This document shows positions 1-10,541 of a stretch of DNA of 64,000 bases, piece by piece. The stretch is from NCBI RefSeq assembly GCF_024586915.1, contig NZ_JANBVS010000013.1, positions 124,001 to 188,000 of the forward strand, written 5' to 3'. The stretch is from Bradyrhizobium sp. SRS-191 (GTDB taxonomy: Bacteria > Pseudomonadota > Alphaproteobacteria > Rhizobiales > Xanthobacteraceae). The translations under genes were made by a program, and so were the position numbers. Numbering within the stretch: the first letter of the stretch is position 1; every line of letters starts with the position of its first letter. The notes beneath the pieces were generated by a model. It worked only from the letters and a program-made list of their open reading frames with translations, searched no databases and was not told the DNA's origin.

Positions 1-3000
1 CTCGCCTTCATGGCGGGCAATGCCGATGTGGCGGCCGTCGTTGCAGGCCGCGGCGGCGCGGCGCCGGCGGGCTTGCCTTTGCTGCATGCCGATGAGGTCG
101 AGCCGGTCGAGACCTTCCGGACCCGATCAGCTGGCGGCGAGACCGTCGCCTATATCATGTTCACGTCCGGCTCGACGGGCGTGCCCAAAGGCATCGCCGT
201 GCCTCATCGCGGCGTTTCGCGCCTCGTGCTCGGAACGGACTACATCGAACTCACGGCGGATGACCGCATCACTCACCTCGCCAGCCCGTCCTTCGATGCG
301 GCGACCTTCGAGCTGTGGGCCGCTCTCCTGAACGGCGCCGCGCTCGTGATCATCGACCGCGACACCGCCCTGGACTCCGATCGCCTGGCTGCTTCGGTGC
401 GCAGCCACGGTATTAGCTGCTTCTTCGCCACCACCGCATTGTTCAACAGGTTGGCGCAGGATGTCCCGGACATGTTTGCGTCGCTACGCGTGGCCCTGTT
501 CGGCGGCGAGGCGTGCGATCCGCAAGCGGTCGCCCGCGTCCTGGCCAAAGGCGCGCCGCAGCGCCTGCTGCACGTCTATGGCCCGACCGAGGCGACCACG
601 CTCAGCACCTGGATGGAGGTCGATCATGTCGCGGCGGACGCGCGCACCGTTCCTATCGGCGGACCGCTCGCCAATGGCAGCTGTCACGTGCTCGACGAGC
701 GGCTGCAGCCGGTGCCCATCAATGTTCCGGGCGAGCTCTATGTCGGCGGTGATGGCCTTGCGCACGGCTATTGCCGACGGCCCGCGCTGACGGCGGACAA
801 ATTCATTCCGGATCCGTTCGGCCGCCCCGGCAGCCGTCTCTATGCAACCGGCGACATCGTCAGGCGGTTGGCGGACGGCAACATCGAATATCTCAGCCGG
901 CGCGACGGGCAGGTCAAGATCCGCGGCTTCCGCATCGAGTTGCAGGAGATCGAAGCCGTGTTGCGGCAGTCGCCTGAGGTCGGGCAGGCCGTCGTGCTCG
1001 TCCGCGAGGGCGTGAGCGGTGCGCAGCTCGTCGCCTACGTCGTGGCCGCAGCGGACGCTGCGCCGTCGCCCGACACGCTTCGACAGCAGCTGAAGCAATC
1101 ACTGCCCGACTACATGGTGCCGACGCAACTGGTCATACTGGACAGCTTGCCGTTGACGTCGAACGGAAAGCTCGACCGTGCGAGGCTGCCCGATCCCGAG
1201 GAGACTCCCGGGCGCCGGCACGCGGCGCCGGCAACCGCGACACAGCAGATGCTGGCAGTGATCTGGTCGGATGTTCTCGGCGTGACGATGCCGGGCATCG
1301 ACGATGATTTCTTCGGCTCCGGCGGTCACTCGCTGGTGGCCTCGCGGCTGCTCGGACGCGTGAACGCCGCATTCAACTTGAATTTGCCGCTGCGGCGCGT
1401 GTTCGAGGCGCCGACGATCAGGATGCTCGCGGCCGCCGTGGAGCAGGCGCAGCGCGGCGAGGCGGACGTCGTTGGGCCGCCGGTGATCGCGGGGCCGCGA
1501 CCGTCCTCGATTCCTTTGTCCTATGCGCAGGAGCCGCTGTGGTTTCTCGAGCAGGTCGGGCTGGTGGGCGCCGCCTACAACATGGCCGGGGCTCTCCGGC
1601 TGCAAGGCAGACTCGATATCGAGGCGCTGATGGCGAGCCTGCGCGAGATCGTGCGCCGCCATGAGGTCCTGCGAACGCGGTTCGGGGTCGTGGAGGGTCA
1701 CGGGGTGCAGATCATCGAGCCGGATGATGCGCTTCAGTGTGAGGTCGTCGACCTCCGGGCCCGTGACAGCGGCGATATCGGCCGCATGATCAGCGACCAT
1801 GCGAACGCGACGTTCGATCTGCAGGCTGGTCCGCTGATGCGCACGACGATCCTCCGTGTGGGCGACGAAGAGCATCTGCTGCTGATCAACCTTCATCACA
1901 TCGTCGCCGATGGCTGGTCGGTCGGCGTGCTGTTCCGCGAGCTCGGACATCTCTATGGCAGCCAGTGTGGGGCGCCGCAATCGGCGCTCGCGCCGCTTCC
2001 CGTGCAATATGCCGACTACGCGATCTGGCAACGGCAGTGGCTCGACGGTGAGGCCGGCGAGCATCAGCTCGACCATTGGCGCCGGCGCCTCGCCGGCGCA
2101 ACGACGACGCTGGCCTTGCCGACGGACCGTCCACGTCCCGCCGTGCAATCCTTTGCCGGCGCGACGTCGCGCTTCGCGGTCCCTGACGAGCTGTCGGGCC
2201 AGCTGCGGGACCTGGCGCGTCGCGAGAGCGCGAGCCTCTATATGGTTTTTCTGGCCGCTTTCTCGACGCTGCTGTCCCGCTACAGCGATCAACGCGACAT
2301 TCTGATCGGCTCGCCGGTCAATGGACGTTCGCGGCCGGAGCTGGAAGACCTGATCGGCATGTTCGTCAACATGCTGGTCATGCGTTGCGACCTCTCGGGC
2401 GATCCCGCGTTTCGCGATTATCTGGCCGATATCAAGAGGACGGCGCTGGATGCCTACGCGCATCAGGATCTGCCGTTCGAGAAGCTGGTGGAGGCGCTGC
2501 AGCCGGAGCGGGATTTGTCGCGGCAGCCGCTGTTCCAGGCGTGCCTCTCATTTGAGAACATTCCGTTCGACGGATTGGAGCTCGCGGGGTTGACGATCAG
2601 CCCGGTGACGACGACGAGCGGGCATCTCACGACGAAGTTCGATCTGACGCTCTTCGTACGCGAGTCAGCCGACGGCATCGATTGCGCATTCGAATACGCC
2701 ACGGATCTGTTCGACGCCGCGACCATCGCGCGGCTTGCGGACCACTTCGTCCGGCTGCTTCACGAGATCGCCGCGCGACCGGACGCGTGCCTGTCTGACC
2801 TGAACCTGCTGAGCGCTGCCGAGTGGCAGCAGCTCGCGGCCTGGAGCGGCAGCAGTGCCGCCTATGCGCAGGACCGTTGCCTGCACGAGCTGTTCGCCGA
2901 GCAGGCATCGCGCGACCCGGCCGCGCTCGCGGTGGTGATGGAGGATGAGGAGCTCAGCTATGGCGCGCTGGAGCGGCGGGCCAATCAGCTGGCGCATCAC

Positions 3001-6000
3001 CTGCAGCGCCTCGGCGTCGGTCCCGACGTGATCGTCGGGCTGTGCGTCGAGCGATCGCTCGACATGGTGGTCGGCGTGCTCGGCATCCTCAAGGCGGGTG
3101 GCGCCTATCTGCCGCTCGATCCGCGTTATCCGCCGGAGCGGCTGGCCTATATGCTGGCGGATGCCAAGGTGACCGTGCTGGTGACGCAAGCAACGGTACG
3201 CGAACGGCTGCCGAAGACTGATGCCATCGTGGTGCAGTTCGAAGCCGACGCTGCGGAGATCGCCCAACAGCCCGACACGGCGCCGCTCACGTCCTGCGAT
3301 GCCGATCATCTCGCCTACGTGATCTACACCTCCGGTTCGACCGGACGGCCGAAGGGCGTGATGACGCCGCATCGCGGCATCATGAACCTCGCGGATGCGC
3401 AGCTCGATCAGCTGCCGCTCACGGCCGGCGATCGCATCCTGCAGTTCGCCTCGATCAGCTTCGATGCGGCGGTGTGGGACCTGGTGATGAGCTGGCGGGT
3501 TGGCGCTGCCCTGGTGCTGGCGGCCCAGCACGATCTGATGCCGGGCGAGCCGCTGCGTGAGTTGCTCGAACAACAGCGGGTGACGGCCGTGCTGCTGCCG
3601 CCGGCGGCCTTGGCGGCGTTGCCTCGGTCCCCGTTGCCGGACTTGAAGATCCTGATCGCCGGCGGCGAGGCCTGTACGGCGGAGCTGCTGCGGCCATGGC
3701 TCGCGGGCCGCGCTGTGTTCAACGCCTATGGTCCGACCGAGTCGAGCGTCTGCACGACCGTGCATCGTTGCGGTGAAGAGGGGCGTCCGCCGATCGGGCG
3801 CGCCCTGCCGAACACGCGCATCTACGTGCTCGACGCGCAGCTTCAGCCTGTTCCGATAGGCGTCGCCGGCGAGCTCTACATCGGCGGCGCGGGCCTTGCG
3901 CGCGGTTATCTGCATCGGCCGTCGCTGACGGCGGAGCGGTTCGTACCGAGCCCGTTCGTATCCGGCGAGCGGCTGTATCGCACGGGCGATCTTGCACGCT
4001 GGCGCGCCGACGGTGTGCTGGATTATCTCGGGCGTCTCGACCACCAGGTGAAGCTGCGCGGCTTCCGCATCGAGCTCGGCGAGATCGAGGCGTCGCTGCT
4101 GGCGCAAACCGGCGTGGCGCAGGCCGCGGTGGTGCTGCGCGAGGACGGCGGAGCCAAGCGGCTGGTCGGCTATGTGGTGGCGCAGCCGGACGCGGCCATC
4201 ACCAGCGACGCCCTGCGCCAGCAGCTGCAGCGGAGCTTGCCGGACTACATGGTGCCCTCGGCAATTGTGCCGCTCGCAGCGCTGCCGCTGACGCCGAACG
4301 GCAAGCTCGACCGCAACGCGTTGCCGGCGCCGGAGTGGAACGGCACGGCCGAGACGATGATCGGGCCGCGCAACGCCACCGAGGCGACGCTCGTCGCGAT
4401 CTGGCGCGACGTGCTCAAGCGCGAGCAGGTCGGCGTCCACGACAACTTCTTCGCGCTCGGCGGCGACTCGATCCAGTCGATCCAGGTGGTGGCGCGGGCG
4501 CGGCAGGCGGGCTTGTCGCTGACGGCACGGCAGGTGTTCGAGCAGCAGACCATCGCCGCGCTGGCGGCGGTCGCCGGCGAAGCCACGACCACGGTGGCCG
4601 AGCAGGGCTTGGTGTCGGGCGCGGTGCCGCTGACGCCGATCCAGCACTGGTTCTTCGCCCAGGACCTGGCGGTGCCGGATCACTTCAACCAGGCGGTGCT
4701 GCTGGACGTCAGCGCGCTGACGGCGGAGCTTGTCATGTCGGCGCTGGACGCGCTGCTGCGGCAGCACGATGCGCTGCGGTTGCGGTTCGTCCGCGGCGAC
4801 CATGGTTGGCAGCAGAGCCACGATGAGCGCCAGGCCGCTCTGCAGTCTGCAGCGCTGTTCGAAGCTGTCGACCTGTCGGGCCTCGACGAGGCCGTGCAGG
4901 CACCGGCGTTGCGTCGGCACGCGGAGCGGCTGCAGGCGAGCCTCGACCTGGCGCAGGGGCCGGTGCTGCGGGCCGCGCTGTTCGATCTCGGTGGGGACAG
5001 TCAGCGATTGCTGCTGATCGCGCATCATCTGGTGGTGGACGGCGTGTCCTGGCGGATCCTGCTGGAGGATTTTGGCACGGCACTCTCCGCCTCGCAGCGT
5101 GGCGAGCCGGTTCGGCTGCCGCCGAAGACGACATCGTTCCGGCACTGGGCGGAGCGGCTGACGGCGCATGCCCGATCGGACGCCGCACGACAGGAGCTGA
5201 GCTACTGGCAGAGCCAACCCTGGCAAAGTGTGCCACGGCTGCCGCGGGACCATGCCGACGGCGCGAACACCGCAGGCGATGTGCAGCTGGTCAAGGTCGC
5301 ACTCGATGCGGCGGAGACGCAGGCGCTGCTGCAGGAGGTGCCGGAGGTCTACCACACAGAGATCAACGACGTGCTGCTGACGGCGCTGGCGCAGGCGTTT
5401 GCCGGCCTGACCGGCGCGCCGCGCCTGCTGGTCGGGCTGGAAGGCCACGGCCGCGAGGAGCTGTTCGACGATGTCGACATCACGCGGACGGTCGGCTGGT
5501 TCACCAGCCTGTTCCCGGTGCTGCTGGACGTCGACGGCGCGAGCGATCCCGGCGCGGCGCTGAAGCGGGTGAAGGAGCAGCTGCGCGCGGTGCCGCAGCG
5601 TGGGGTCGGCTATGGCGTGCTGCGCTATCTCCACGGAGCTGATCTGCCGGCGCCTGACGTCGAGGTCAGCTTCAACTATCTCGGCCAGCTCCATGGCGCC
5701 GACGGCGGCCAGAGCTTTGGCTTCGCAGCGGAAGATGTCGGCCGCGACCAGCATGCCTCCAACGGCCGCACGTATCTGATCGACGTCTCCGCCCATGTCG
5801 GCAAGGACGGCCTGGAGCTGCGCTGGTTCCATGGCGGCGCGCTGTTCGAGGCGGCGACGATCGAGCGGATAGCCCTGCGCCATGTGGCGGCGCTGCGCGA
5901 GCTGATCGCGCATTGCAGGACGAGCGTCGGCGGTCTGACGCCGTCGGACGTGCCGCTGGCGCAACTCGACCAGGACACGCTCGACCGCGTGGTGGCGTCG

Positions 6001-9000
6001 GTCGGTGGAGCAAGGGTGGTGGCGGACGTCTATCCGTTGTCGCCGCTGCAGCGAGGATTGCTGTTCCACAGCCTGTATGAGCCCGATGCCGCCGTTTATG
6101 TGATCTCACTGGCGTGCCGGCTGCAGGGGACGCTCGACGCGGCCGCGTTCGAACACGCGTGGCGGCTGGTGGTGGCGCGGCATCAGGTGCTGCGCACCGC
6201 CTTCGTCGGCCATGATCTCGACAGGCCGCAGCAGGTGGTGCTGCGCCAGGCGGCGCTGCCGTTCGTTCACGAGGACTGGCGGCATCTCTCACCAACCGAG
6301 CAGGCGGCGCGCTTCGCCGAGCTGCAACAGTCCCAGCGCAGCCGCAGCTTCGACTTCGCAAAGCCGCCGTTGATGCGGCTGTGCCTGGTCCGGATCGGCG
6401 ACGACGATCACCGGCTGTTGTGGAACGTGCATCACATCGTGCTCGACGGCTGGTCGCTGCCGCTGCTGCTCGACGAGGTGTTCGCCGCGTATCAGGCGTT
6501 GAGCCGGCGCGAGACGCCGGTGTTGCCCGAGGTGCGGCCGTTCAAGGACCATATCGGCTGGCTGCAGCGTCAGGACATGGCTAGAGCGGAGGCGTATTGG
6601 CGCCGGCGCCTCGCCGGGTTCGATACGCCGTCCCCGTTCGGGCTCGCCCGTCCGGCAGCGACGTCGCATGCGGATGCGACGGAGCGTCATGCCGAACTGC
6701 ACGGCGAGCTCGCGCTCGCTGATCTCGACCGCTTTGCCCGGCAGCATCGGCTGACCGTCAACACGCTGGTGCAGGGCGCCTGGGCGCTGCTGCTCGGGCG
6801 TTACGGCCGCTCCGAGGACGTGGTGTTCGGCGTCACCGTCTCGGGCCGTCCGGCGGAGCTGGCCGGGGTCGAGCGCACGGTCGGGCTGTTCATCAACACG
6901 CTGCCGCTGCGGGTCGAACTGCCGGGGCAGGCGACCGTGCTGGAGTGGCTGGCCGAGATCCAGGACCGGCAGAGCGAGCTGACGGACCATCAGTCGACGG
7001 CGCTGGCCGACGTGCAGCGCTGGAGCGAGGTTACGGACGGCACGGCGCTGTTCGAGAGCATCGTGGCGTTCGAGAACTATCCGGTGGAGATGACGGCGGT
7101 CAGCGGCCAGCAGCAGCTGCGGATCAGCGAGGTCCAGCCATTGGAGCGGACCAACTATCCGCTGACCCTGCAGGTGACGGTGGGATCTGCGCTGTCGTTC
7201 CGACTGATCGCGGACACGACGGGGTTCGCCGCTGATGCCGCCGGGCGGCTGGTGGCGCATCTGGTTCGCCTGCTCGGCGAGATCGTCGTGGACCCCGCAC
7301 GGCCATTGGCTGCGATCCCGCTGCTGAGCGACGACGAGCGCGATGTGGTGGTGAACGCGTTCAACGCTACCGCGGTGAGTAGCTATCCGCAAGCGCTGCT
7401 GCATCAGCAGATTGCGGCGCAGGCCGCGCGGACGCCCGACGCGGTAGCGCTGCGGTTCAACGACGAGATACTCACCTACGCCGCGCTGGAGCGGCGGGCC
7501 AACCAGCTGGCGCATCATCTGCAGGCGCTCGGCGTCGGCCCCGATGTCATAGTGGGCCTCTGTGCCGAACGCTCGCTGGAGATGGTGATCGGGCTGCTCG
7601 GCATCCTCAAGGCCGGCGGCGCCTATCTGCCGCTCGACCCGAGCCTGCCGCCGGAGCGGCTGGCGATGATGCTGGAGGATGCCAGGGCCAAGGTACTGCT
7701 GGCGCAGGATGCGCACGCGGCGCAGCTGTCCGCGACCAATGCCGTCGTGGTGCGGTTCGATGCGGATGCGGCAGCGATCGCCCGCCACCCTGAGACAGCG
7801 CCGGCCACGTCCTGCGATCCGGACAGCCTCGCCTATGTGATCTACACGTCGGGCTCGACCGGCCGGCCGAAGGGCGTGATGAACAGCCATCGCGGCATCG
7901 TCAACCGCATCGCCTGGATGCAGGACGCCTACCGGCTGACGCCCAATGACGTCGTGCTGCAGAAGACACCGTTCGGATTCGACGTCTCGGTGTGGGAGTT
8001 CTTCTGGCCGCTGACCGAGGGTGCGGAGCTGGTGATCGCGCGTCCCGGCGGCCACCAGGATCCGGTCTATCTGTCCGAAGTGATCGAGCAGCGTGGCGTG
8101 ACGGTGATGCACTTCGTGCCGTCGATGCTGCAGGCCTTCCTCGAGGCGGCGGAGCTCGATCGCTGCGGCAGCCTGCGTGACGTCATCTGCAGCGGCGAGG
8201 CGCTGCCGGTGGAGACGCAGAACCGCTTCCTCCAGGCCTTGCCAAGCCGCCTGCACAATCTGTACGGCCCGACGGAGGCCGCCGTCGACGTCAGCTTCTG
8301 GCCGTGCCGGATCGAGCCGGGCGCCAGCCAGGTGCCGATCGGGCAGCCGATCGGCAACATCCAGCTCTACGTCCTGGATGCACGTCTGGAGCCGGTGCCG
8401 ATTGGTGTTGCCGGCGAGCTCTACATCGGCGGCATCGGTCTTGCCCGCGGCTATCTGCATCGGCCGTCGCTGACGGCGGAGCGGTTCGTGCCGAACCCAT
8501 TCGTATCCGGCGAGCGGCTGTATCGCACGGGCGACCTTGCGCGCTGGCGCGCTGATGGCGTGCTGGACTATCTCGGGCGGCTCGATCACCAGGTGAAGCT
8601 GCGCGGCTTCCGCATCGAGCTCGGCGAGATCGAGGCGGCGCTGCTGGCGCAAACCGGCGTGGCGCAGGCCGCGGTGGTGCTGCGCGAGGACGGCGGAGCC
8701 AAGCGGCTGGTCGGCTATATGGTGGCGCAGCCGGACACTGCTCTCGACAGCGACGCGCTGCGCCAGCAGCTGCAGCGTAGTTTGCCCGACTACATGGTGC
8801 CGTCGGCGATCGTGCCGCTCCCCGCGCTGCCGCTGACGCCGAACGGCAAGCTCGACCGCAACGCGCTGCCGGCACCGGAGTGGCAGGGTTCGGCCGAGAC
8901 GATGATCGCGCCGCGCAACGCCACCGAGGCGGCGCTGGCGGCGATCTGGCGCGACGTGCTCAAGCGCACGCAGGTCAGCGTCACCGACAACTTCTTCGCA

Positions 9001-10527
9001 CTCGGCGGCGACTCCATCCAGTCGATCCAGGTGGTGGCGCGCGCCCGGCAGGCGGGCTTGTCGCTGACGGCACGGCAGGTGTTCGAGCAGCAGACCATCG
9101 CCGCGCTGGCGGCGGTCGCGGGCGAAGCCACGACCACGGTGGCCGAGCAGGGGCTGGTGTCGGGCGCGGTGCCGTTGACGCCGATCCAGCACTGGTTCTT
9201 CGCCCAGGACCTGGCGGTGCCGGATCACTTCAACCAGGCGGTGCTGCTCGACGTCCGCGCGCTGACGGCGGACTTGGTGATGTCAGCGCTGGACGCGCTG
9301 CTGCGGCAGCACGATGCGCTGCGGCTACGGTTCATGCGCGGAGATAGTGGCTGGCAGCAGAGCCATGACGCGAGCGAAGCGGCGCTACGCTCCGCGACAC
9401 TGTTCGAAGCGATCGACCTGTCCGGCCTCGACGAGGCCGTGCAGGCACCAACGTTGCGACGGCACGCGGAGCGGCTGCAGGCGAGCCTGGACCTGGCGCA
9501 GGGGCCGGTGCTGCGGGCGGCGCTGTTCGATCTCGGCGAAGGACGTCAGCGCCTACTGCTGATCGCGCATCATCTGGTGGTGGACGGCGTATCCTGGCGG
9601 ATGCTGCTGGAGGATCTTGGCACGGCACTGTCCGCCTCGCAGCGCGGCGAGCCGGTTCGGCTGCCGCCGAAGACGACATCGTTCCGGCACTGGGCGGAGC
9701 GGCTGACGGCGCATGCCCGATCCGATGCCGCACGCGGAGAACTGAGCTACTGGCAAAGCCAACCCTGGCACACCGCGCCGCGGCTGCCGCGCGATCATGC
9801 CGACGGTGCGAACAGCGCAAGCGAGGTGCAGCTGGTCAAGGTCGCGCTCGATGCAGCGGAGACGCAGGCGCTGCTGCAGGACGTGCCGGAGGTCTACCAC
9901 ACAGAGATCAACGACGTGCTGCTGACCGCGCTGGTGCAGGCCTTTGCCGGCCTGACCGGCACGCCGCGGCTCCTGGTCGGGCTGGAAGGCCACGGCCGGG
10001 AAGAACTGTTCGACGATGTCGACATCACGCGGACGGTGGGCTGGTTCACCAGCCTGTTCCCGGTGCTGCTGGACGTCGACGGCGCGAGCGATCCCGGCGC
10101 GGCGCTGAAGCGGGTGAAGGAGCAACTCCGCGCGGTGCCGCAGCGCGGCGTCGGCTACGGCATGCTGCGCTATCTCAGCAATGTCGATATGCCTGCGCCT
10201 GATGTCGAGGTCAGCTTCAACTATCTCGGCCAGCTCCATGGCGCCGCCGGCGGACAATCATTCGGCTTCGCCACGGAAGATGTCGGCCGCGACCAGCACG
10301 CCTCCAACCGCCGCGCGCATCTGATCGACGTCTCCGCCCATGTCAGCGACGGGGGCTTGCAGACGCAATGGGCCTACAGTCCCGCATGTCACGACGTGTC
10401 CACCGTCGAGGTCCTGGCGGAAAATTTTGTCGTCGAGCTTCGTCAAATGATCGCGCATTGCGGCACGAGTGCAGGCGGTTTCACGCTGTCTGATTTCCCG
10501 CTGCTGCAGAACAGCCTGAGCCTCTGA
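1..10527 (+). CDS. Non-ribosomal peptide synthetase 1 (5' partial), A-T-C-A-T-E-C-A-T-E
   Basis: The reading frame is open to the window edge and begins inside an adenylation domain, so the true start lies upstream. Residues are numbered from the Met at base 10. Order: A1 (core FTSGSTG near 50), T1 (GGHS near 440), C2 (HHIVADG near 628, L-donor type), A2 (about 956-1460), T2 (GGDS near 1486), E1 (1539-1975, HHLVVDG near 1672, FNYLG), C3 (HHIVLDG near 2141, D-donor type), A3 (about 2460-2960), T3 (near 3000) and E2 (3054 to the end). By-eye specificity codes: A1 DAFFLGVTL (resembles branched-aliphatic codes), A2 DAWLIGAVC (hydrophobic, unassigned), A3 DVWHISLVD (serine). The protein would activate three residues and epimerise the last two, giving D-X then D-Ser. 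It is cytoplasmic. The next synthetase starts 14 nt after the stop. Domain calls are firm; substrate calls are by eye. Confidence 0.97.
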   Translation, partial: LAFMAGNADVAAVVAGRGGAAPAGLPLLHADEVEPVETFRTRSAGGETVAYIMFTSGSTGVPKGIAVPHRGVSRLVLGTDYIELTADDRITHLASPSFDAATFELWAALLNGAALVIIDRDTALDSDRLAASVRSHGISCFFATTALFNRLAQDVPDMFASLRVALFGGEACDPQAVARVLAKGAPQRLLHVYGPTEATTLSTWMEVDHVAADARTVPIGGPLANGSCHVLDERLQPVPINVPGELYVGGDGLAHGYCRRPALTADKFIPDPFGRPGSRLYATGDIVRRLADGNIEYLSRRDGQVKIRGFRIELQEIEAVLRQSPEVGQAVVLVREGVSGAQLVAYVVAAADAAPSPDTLRQQLKQSLPDYMVPTQLVILDSLPLTSNGKLDRARLPDPEETPGRRHAAPATATQQMLAVIWSDVLGVTMPGIDDDFFGSGGHSLVASRLLGRVNAAFNLNLPLRRVFEAPTIRMLAAAVEQAQRGEADVVGPPVIAGPRPSSIPLSYAQEPLWFLEQVGLVGAAYNMAGALRLQGRLDIEALMASLREIVRRHEVLRTRFGVVEGHGVQIIEPDDALQCEVVDLRARDSGDIGRMISDHANATFDLQAGPLMRTTILRVGDEEHLLLINLHHIVADGWSVGVLFRELGHLYGSQCGAPQSALAPLPVQYADYAIWQRQWLDGEAGEHQLDHWRRRLAGATTTLALPTDRPRPAVQSFAGATSRFAVPDELSGQLRDLARRESASLYMVFLAAFSTLLSRYSDQRDILIGSPVNGRSRPELEDLIGMFVNMLVMRCDLSGDPAFRDYLADIKRTALDAYAHQDLPFEKLVEALQPERDLSRQPLFQACLSFENIPFDGLELAGLTISPVTTTSGHLTTKFDLTLFVRESADGIDCAFEYATDLFDAATIARLADHFVRLLHEIAARPDACLSDLNLLSAAEWQQLAAWSGSSAAYAQDRCLHELFAEQASRDPAALAVVMEDEELSYGALERRANQLAHHLQRLGVGPDVIVGLCVERSLDMVVGVLGILKAGGAYLPLDPRYPPERLAYMLADAKVTVLVTQATVRERLPKTDAIVVQFEADAAEIAQQPDTAPLTSCDADHLAYVIYTSGSTGRPKGVMTPHRGIMNLADAQLDQLPLTAGDRILQFASISFDAAVWDLVMSWRVGAALVLAAQHDLMPGEPLRELLEQQRVTAVLLPPAALAALPRSPLPDLKILIAGGEACTAELLRPWLAGRAVFNAYGPTESSVCTTVHRCGEEGRPPIGRALPNTRIYVLDAQLQPVPIGVAGELYIGGAGLARGYLHRPSLTAERFVPSPFVSGERLYRTGDLARWRADGVLDYLGRLDHQVKLRGFRIELGEIEASLLAQTGVAQAAVVLREDGGAKRLVGYVVAQPDAAITSDALRQQLQRSLPDYMVPSAIVPLAALPLTPNGKLDRNALPAPEWNGTAETMIGPRNATEATLVAIWRDVLKREQVGVHDNFFALGGDSIQSIQVVARARQAGLSLTARQVFEQQTIAALAAVAGEATTTVAEQGLVSGAVPLTPIQHWFFAQDLAVPDHFNQAVLLDVSALTAELVMSALDALLRQHDALRLRFVRGDHGWQQSHDERQAALQSAALFEAVDLSGLDEAVQAPALRRHAERLQASLDLAQGPVLRAALFDLGGDSQRLLLIAHHLVVDGVSWRILLEDFGTALSASQRGEPVRLPPKTTSFRHWAERLTAHARSDAARQELSYWQSQPWQSVPRLPRDHADGANTAGDVQLVKVALDAAETQALLQEVPEVYHTEINDVLLTALAQAFAGLTGAPRLLVGLEGHGREELFDDVDITRTVGWFTSLFPVLLDVDGASDPGAALKRVKEQLRAVPQRGVGYGVLRYLHGADLPAPDVEVSFNYLGQLHGADGGQSFGFAAEDVGRDQHASNGRTYLIDVSAHVGKDGLELRWFHGGALFEAATIERIALRHVAALRELIAHCRTSVGGLTPSDVPLAQLDQDTLDRVVASVGGARVVADVYPLSPLQRGLLFHSLYEPDAAVYVISLACRLQGTLDAAAFEHAWRLVVARHQVLRTAFVGHDLDRPQQVVLRQAALPFVHEDWRHLSPTEQAARFAELQQSQRSRSFDFAKPPLMRLCLVRIGDDDHRLLWNVHHIVLDGWSLPLLLDEVFAAYQALSRRETPVLPEVRPFKDHIGWLQRQDMARAEAYWRRRLAGFDTPSPFGLARPAATSHADATERHAELHGELALADLDRFARQHRLTVNTLVQGAWALLLGRYGRSEDVVFGVTVSGRPAELAGVERTVGLFINTLPLRVELPGQATVLEWLAEIQDRQSELTDHQSTALADVQRWSEVTDGTALFESIVAFENYPVEMTAVSGQQQLRISEVQPLERTNYPLTLQVTVGSALSFRLIADTTGFAADAAGRLVAHLVRLLGEIVVDPARPLAAIPLLSDDERDVVVNAFNATAVSSYPQALLHQQIAAQAARTPDAVALRFNDEILTYAALERRANQLAHHLQALGVGPDVIVGLCAERSLEMVIGLLGILKAGGAYLPLDPSLPPERLAMMLEDARAKVLLAQDAHAAQLSATNAVVVRFDADAAAIARHPETAPATSCDPDSLAYVIYTSGSTGRPKGVMNSHRGIVNRIAWMQDAYRLTPNDVVLQKTPFGFDVSVWEFFWPLTEGAELVIARPGGHQDPVYLSEVIEQRGVTVMHFVPSMLQAFLEAAELDRCGSLRDVICSGEALPVETQNRFLQALPSRLHNLYGPTEAAVDVSFWPCRIEPGASQVPIGQPIGNIQLYVLDARLEPVPIGVAGELYIGGIGLARGYLHRPSLTAERFVPNPFVSGERLYRTGDLARWRADGVLDYLGRLDHQVKLRGFRIELGEIEAALLAQTGVAQAAVVLREDGGAKRLVGYMVAQPDTALDSDALRQQLQRSLPDYMVPSAIVPLPALPLTPNGKLDRNALPAPEWQGSAETMIAPRNATEAALAAIWRDVLKRTQVSVTDNFFALGGDSIQSIQVVARARQAGLSLTARQVFEQQTIAALAAVAGEATTTVAEQGLVSGAVPLTPIQHWFFAQDLAVPDHFNQAVLLDVRALTADLVMSALDALLRQHDALRLRFMRGDSGWQQSHDASEAALRSATLFEAIDLSGLDEAVQAPTLRRHAERLQASLDLAQGPVLRAALFDLGEGRQRLLLIAHHLVVDGVSWRMLLEDLGTALSASQRGEPVRLPPKTTSFRHWAERLTAHARSDAARGELSYWQSQPWHTAPRLPRDHADGANSASEVQLVKVALDAAETQALLQDVPEVYHTEINDVLLTALVQAFAGLTGTPRLLVGLEGHGREELFDDVDITRTVGWFTSLFPVLLDVDGASDPGAALKRVKEQLRAVPQRGVGYGMLRYLSNVDMPAPDVEVSFNYLGQLHGAAGGQSFGFATEDVGRDQHASNRRAHLIDVSAHVSDGGLQTQWAYSPACHDVSTVEVLAENFVVELRQMIAHCGTSAGGFTLSDFPLLQNSLSL
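2698..3990 (+). repeat. A-domain duplication, copy 1 (module 2)
   Basis: This stretch of module 2 is closely similar to 14,979-16,270 in synthetase 2 and to the corresponding part of synthetase 3. Shared anchors such as the LHELFAEQ start and the FNAYGPTESSVC segment occur in all three, and the by-eye specificity code is identical. The boundaries are approximate. Confidence 0.7.
3868..5799 (+). repeat. A(C-terminal)-T-E duplication, copy 1
   Basis: This segment aligns with 8,413-10,344 at a constant offset of 4,545 bp (1,515 codons), checked at several anchor points. It covers the end of the A domain, the carrier protein and most of the epimerisation domain. Similarity falls off at both ends, consistent with duplication or gene conversion of a T-E cassette. 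Confidence 0.85.
8413..10344 (+). repeat. A(C-terminal)-T-E duplication, copy 2
   Basis: Second copy of the cassette at 3,868-5,799, offset 4,545 bp. It lies in the serine module, so the A core differs from copy 1 while the A C-terminal subdomain, T and E are nearly the same. Confidence 0.85.
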
Positions 10528-10541
10528 GATCGGAATCGATC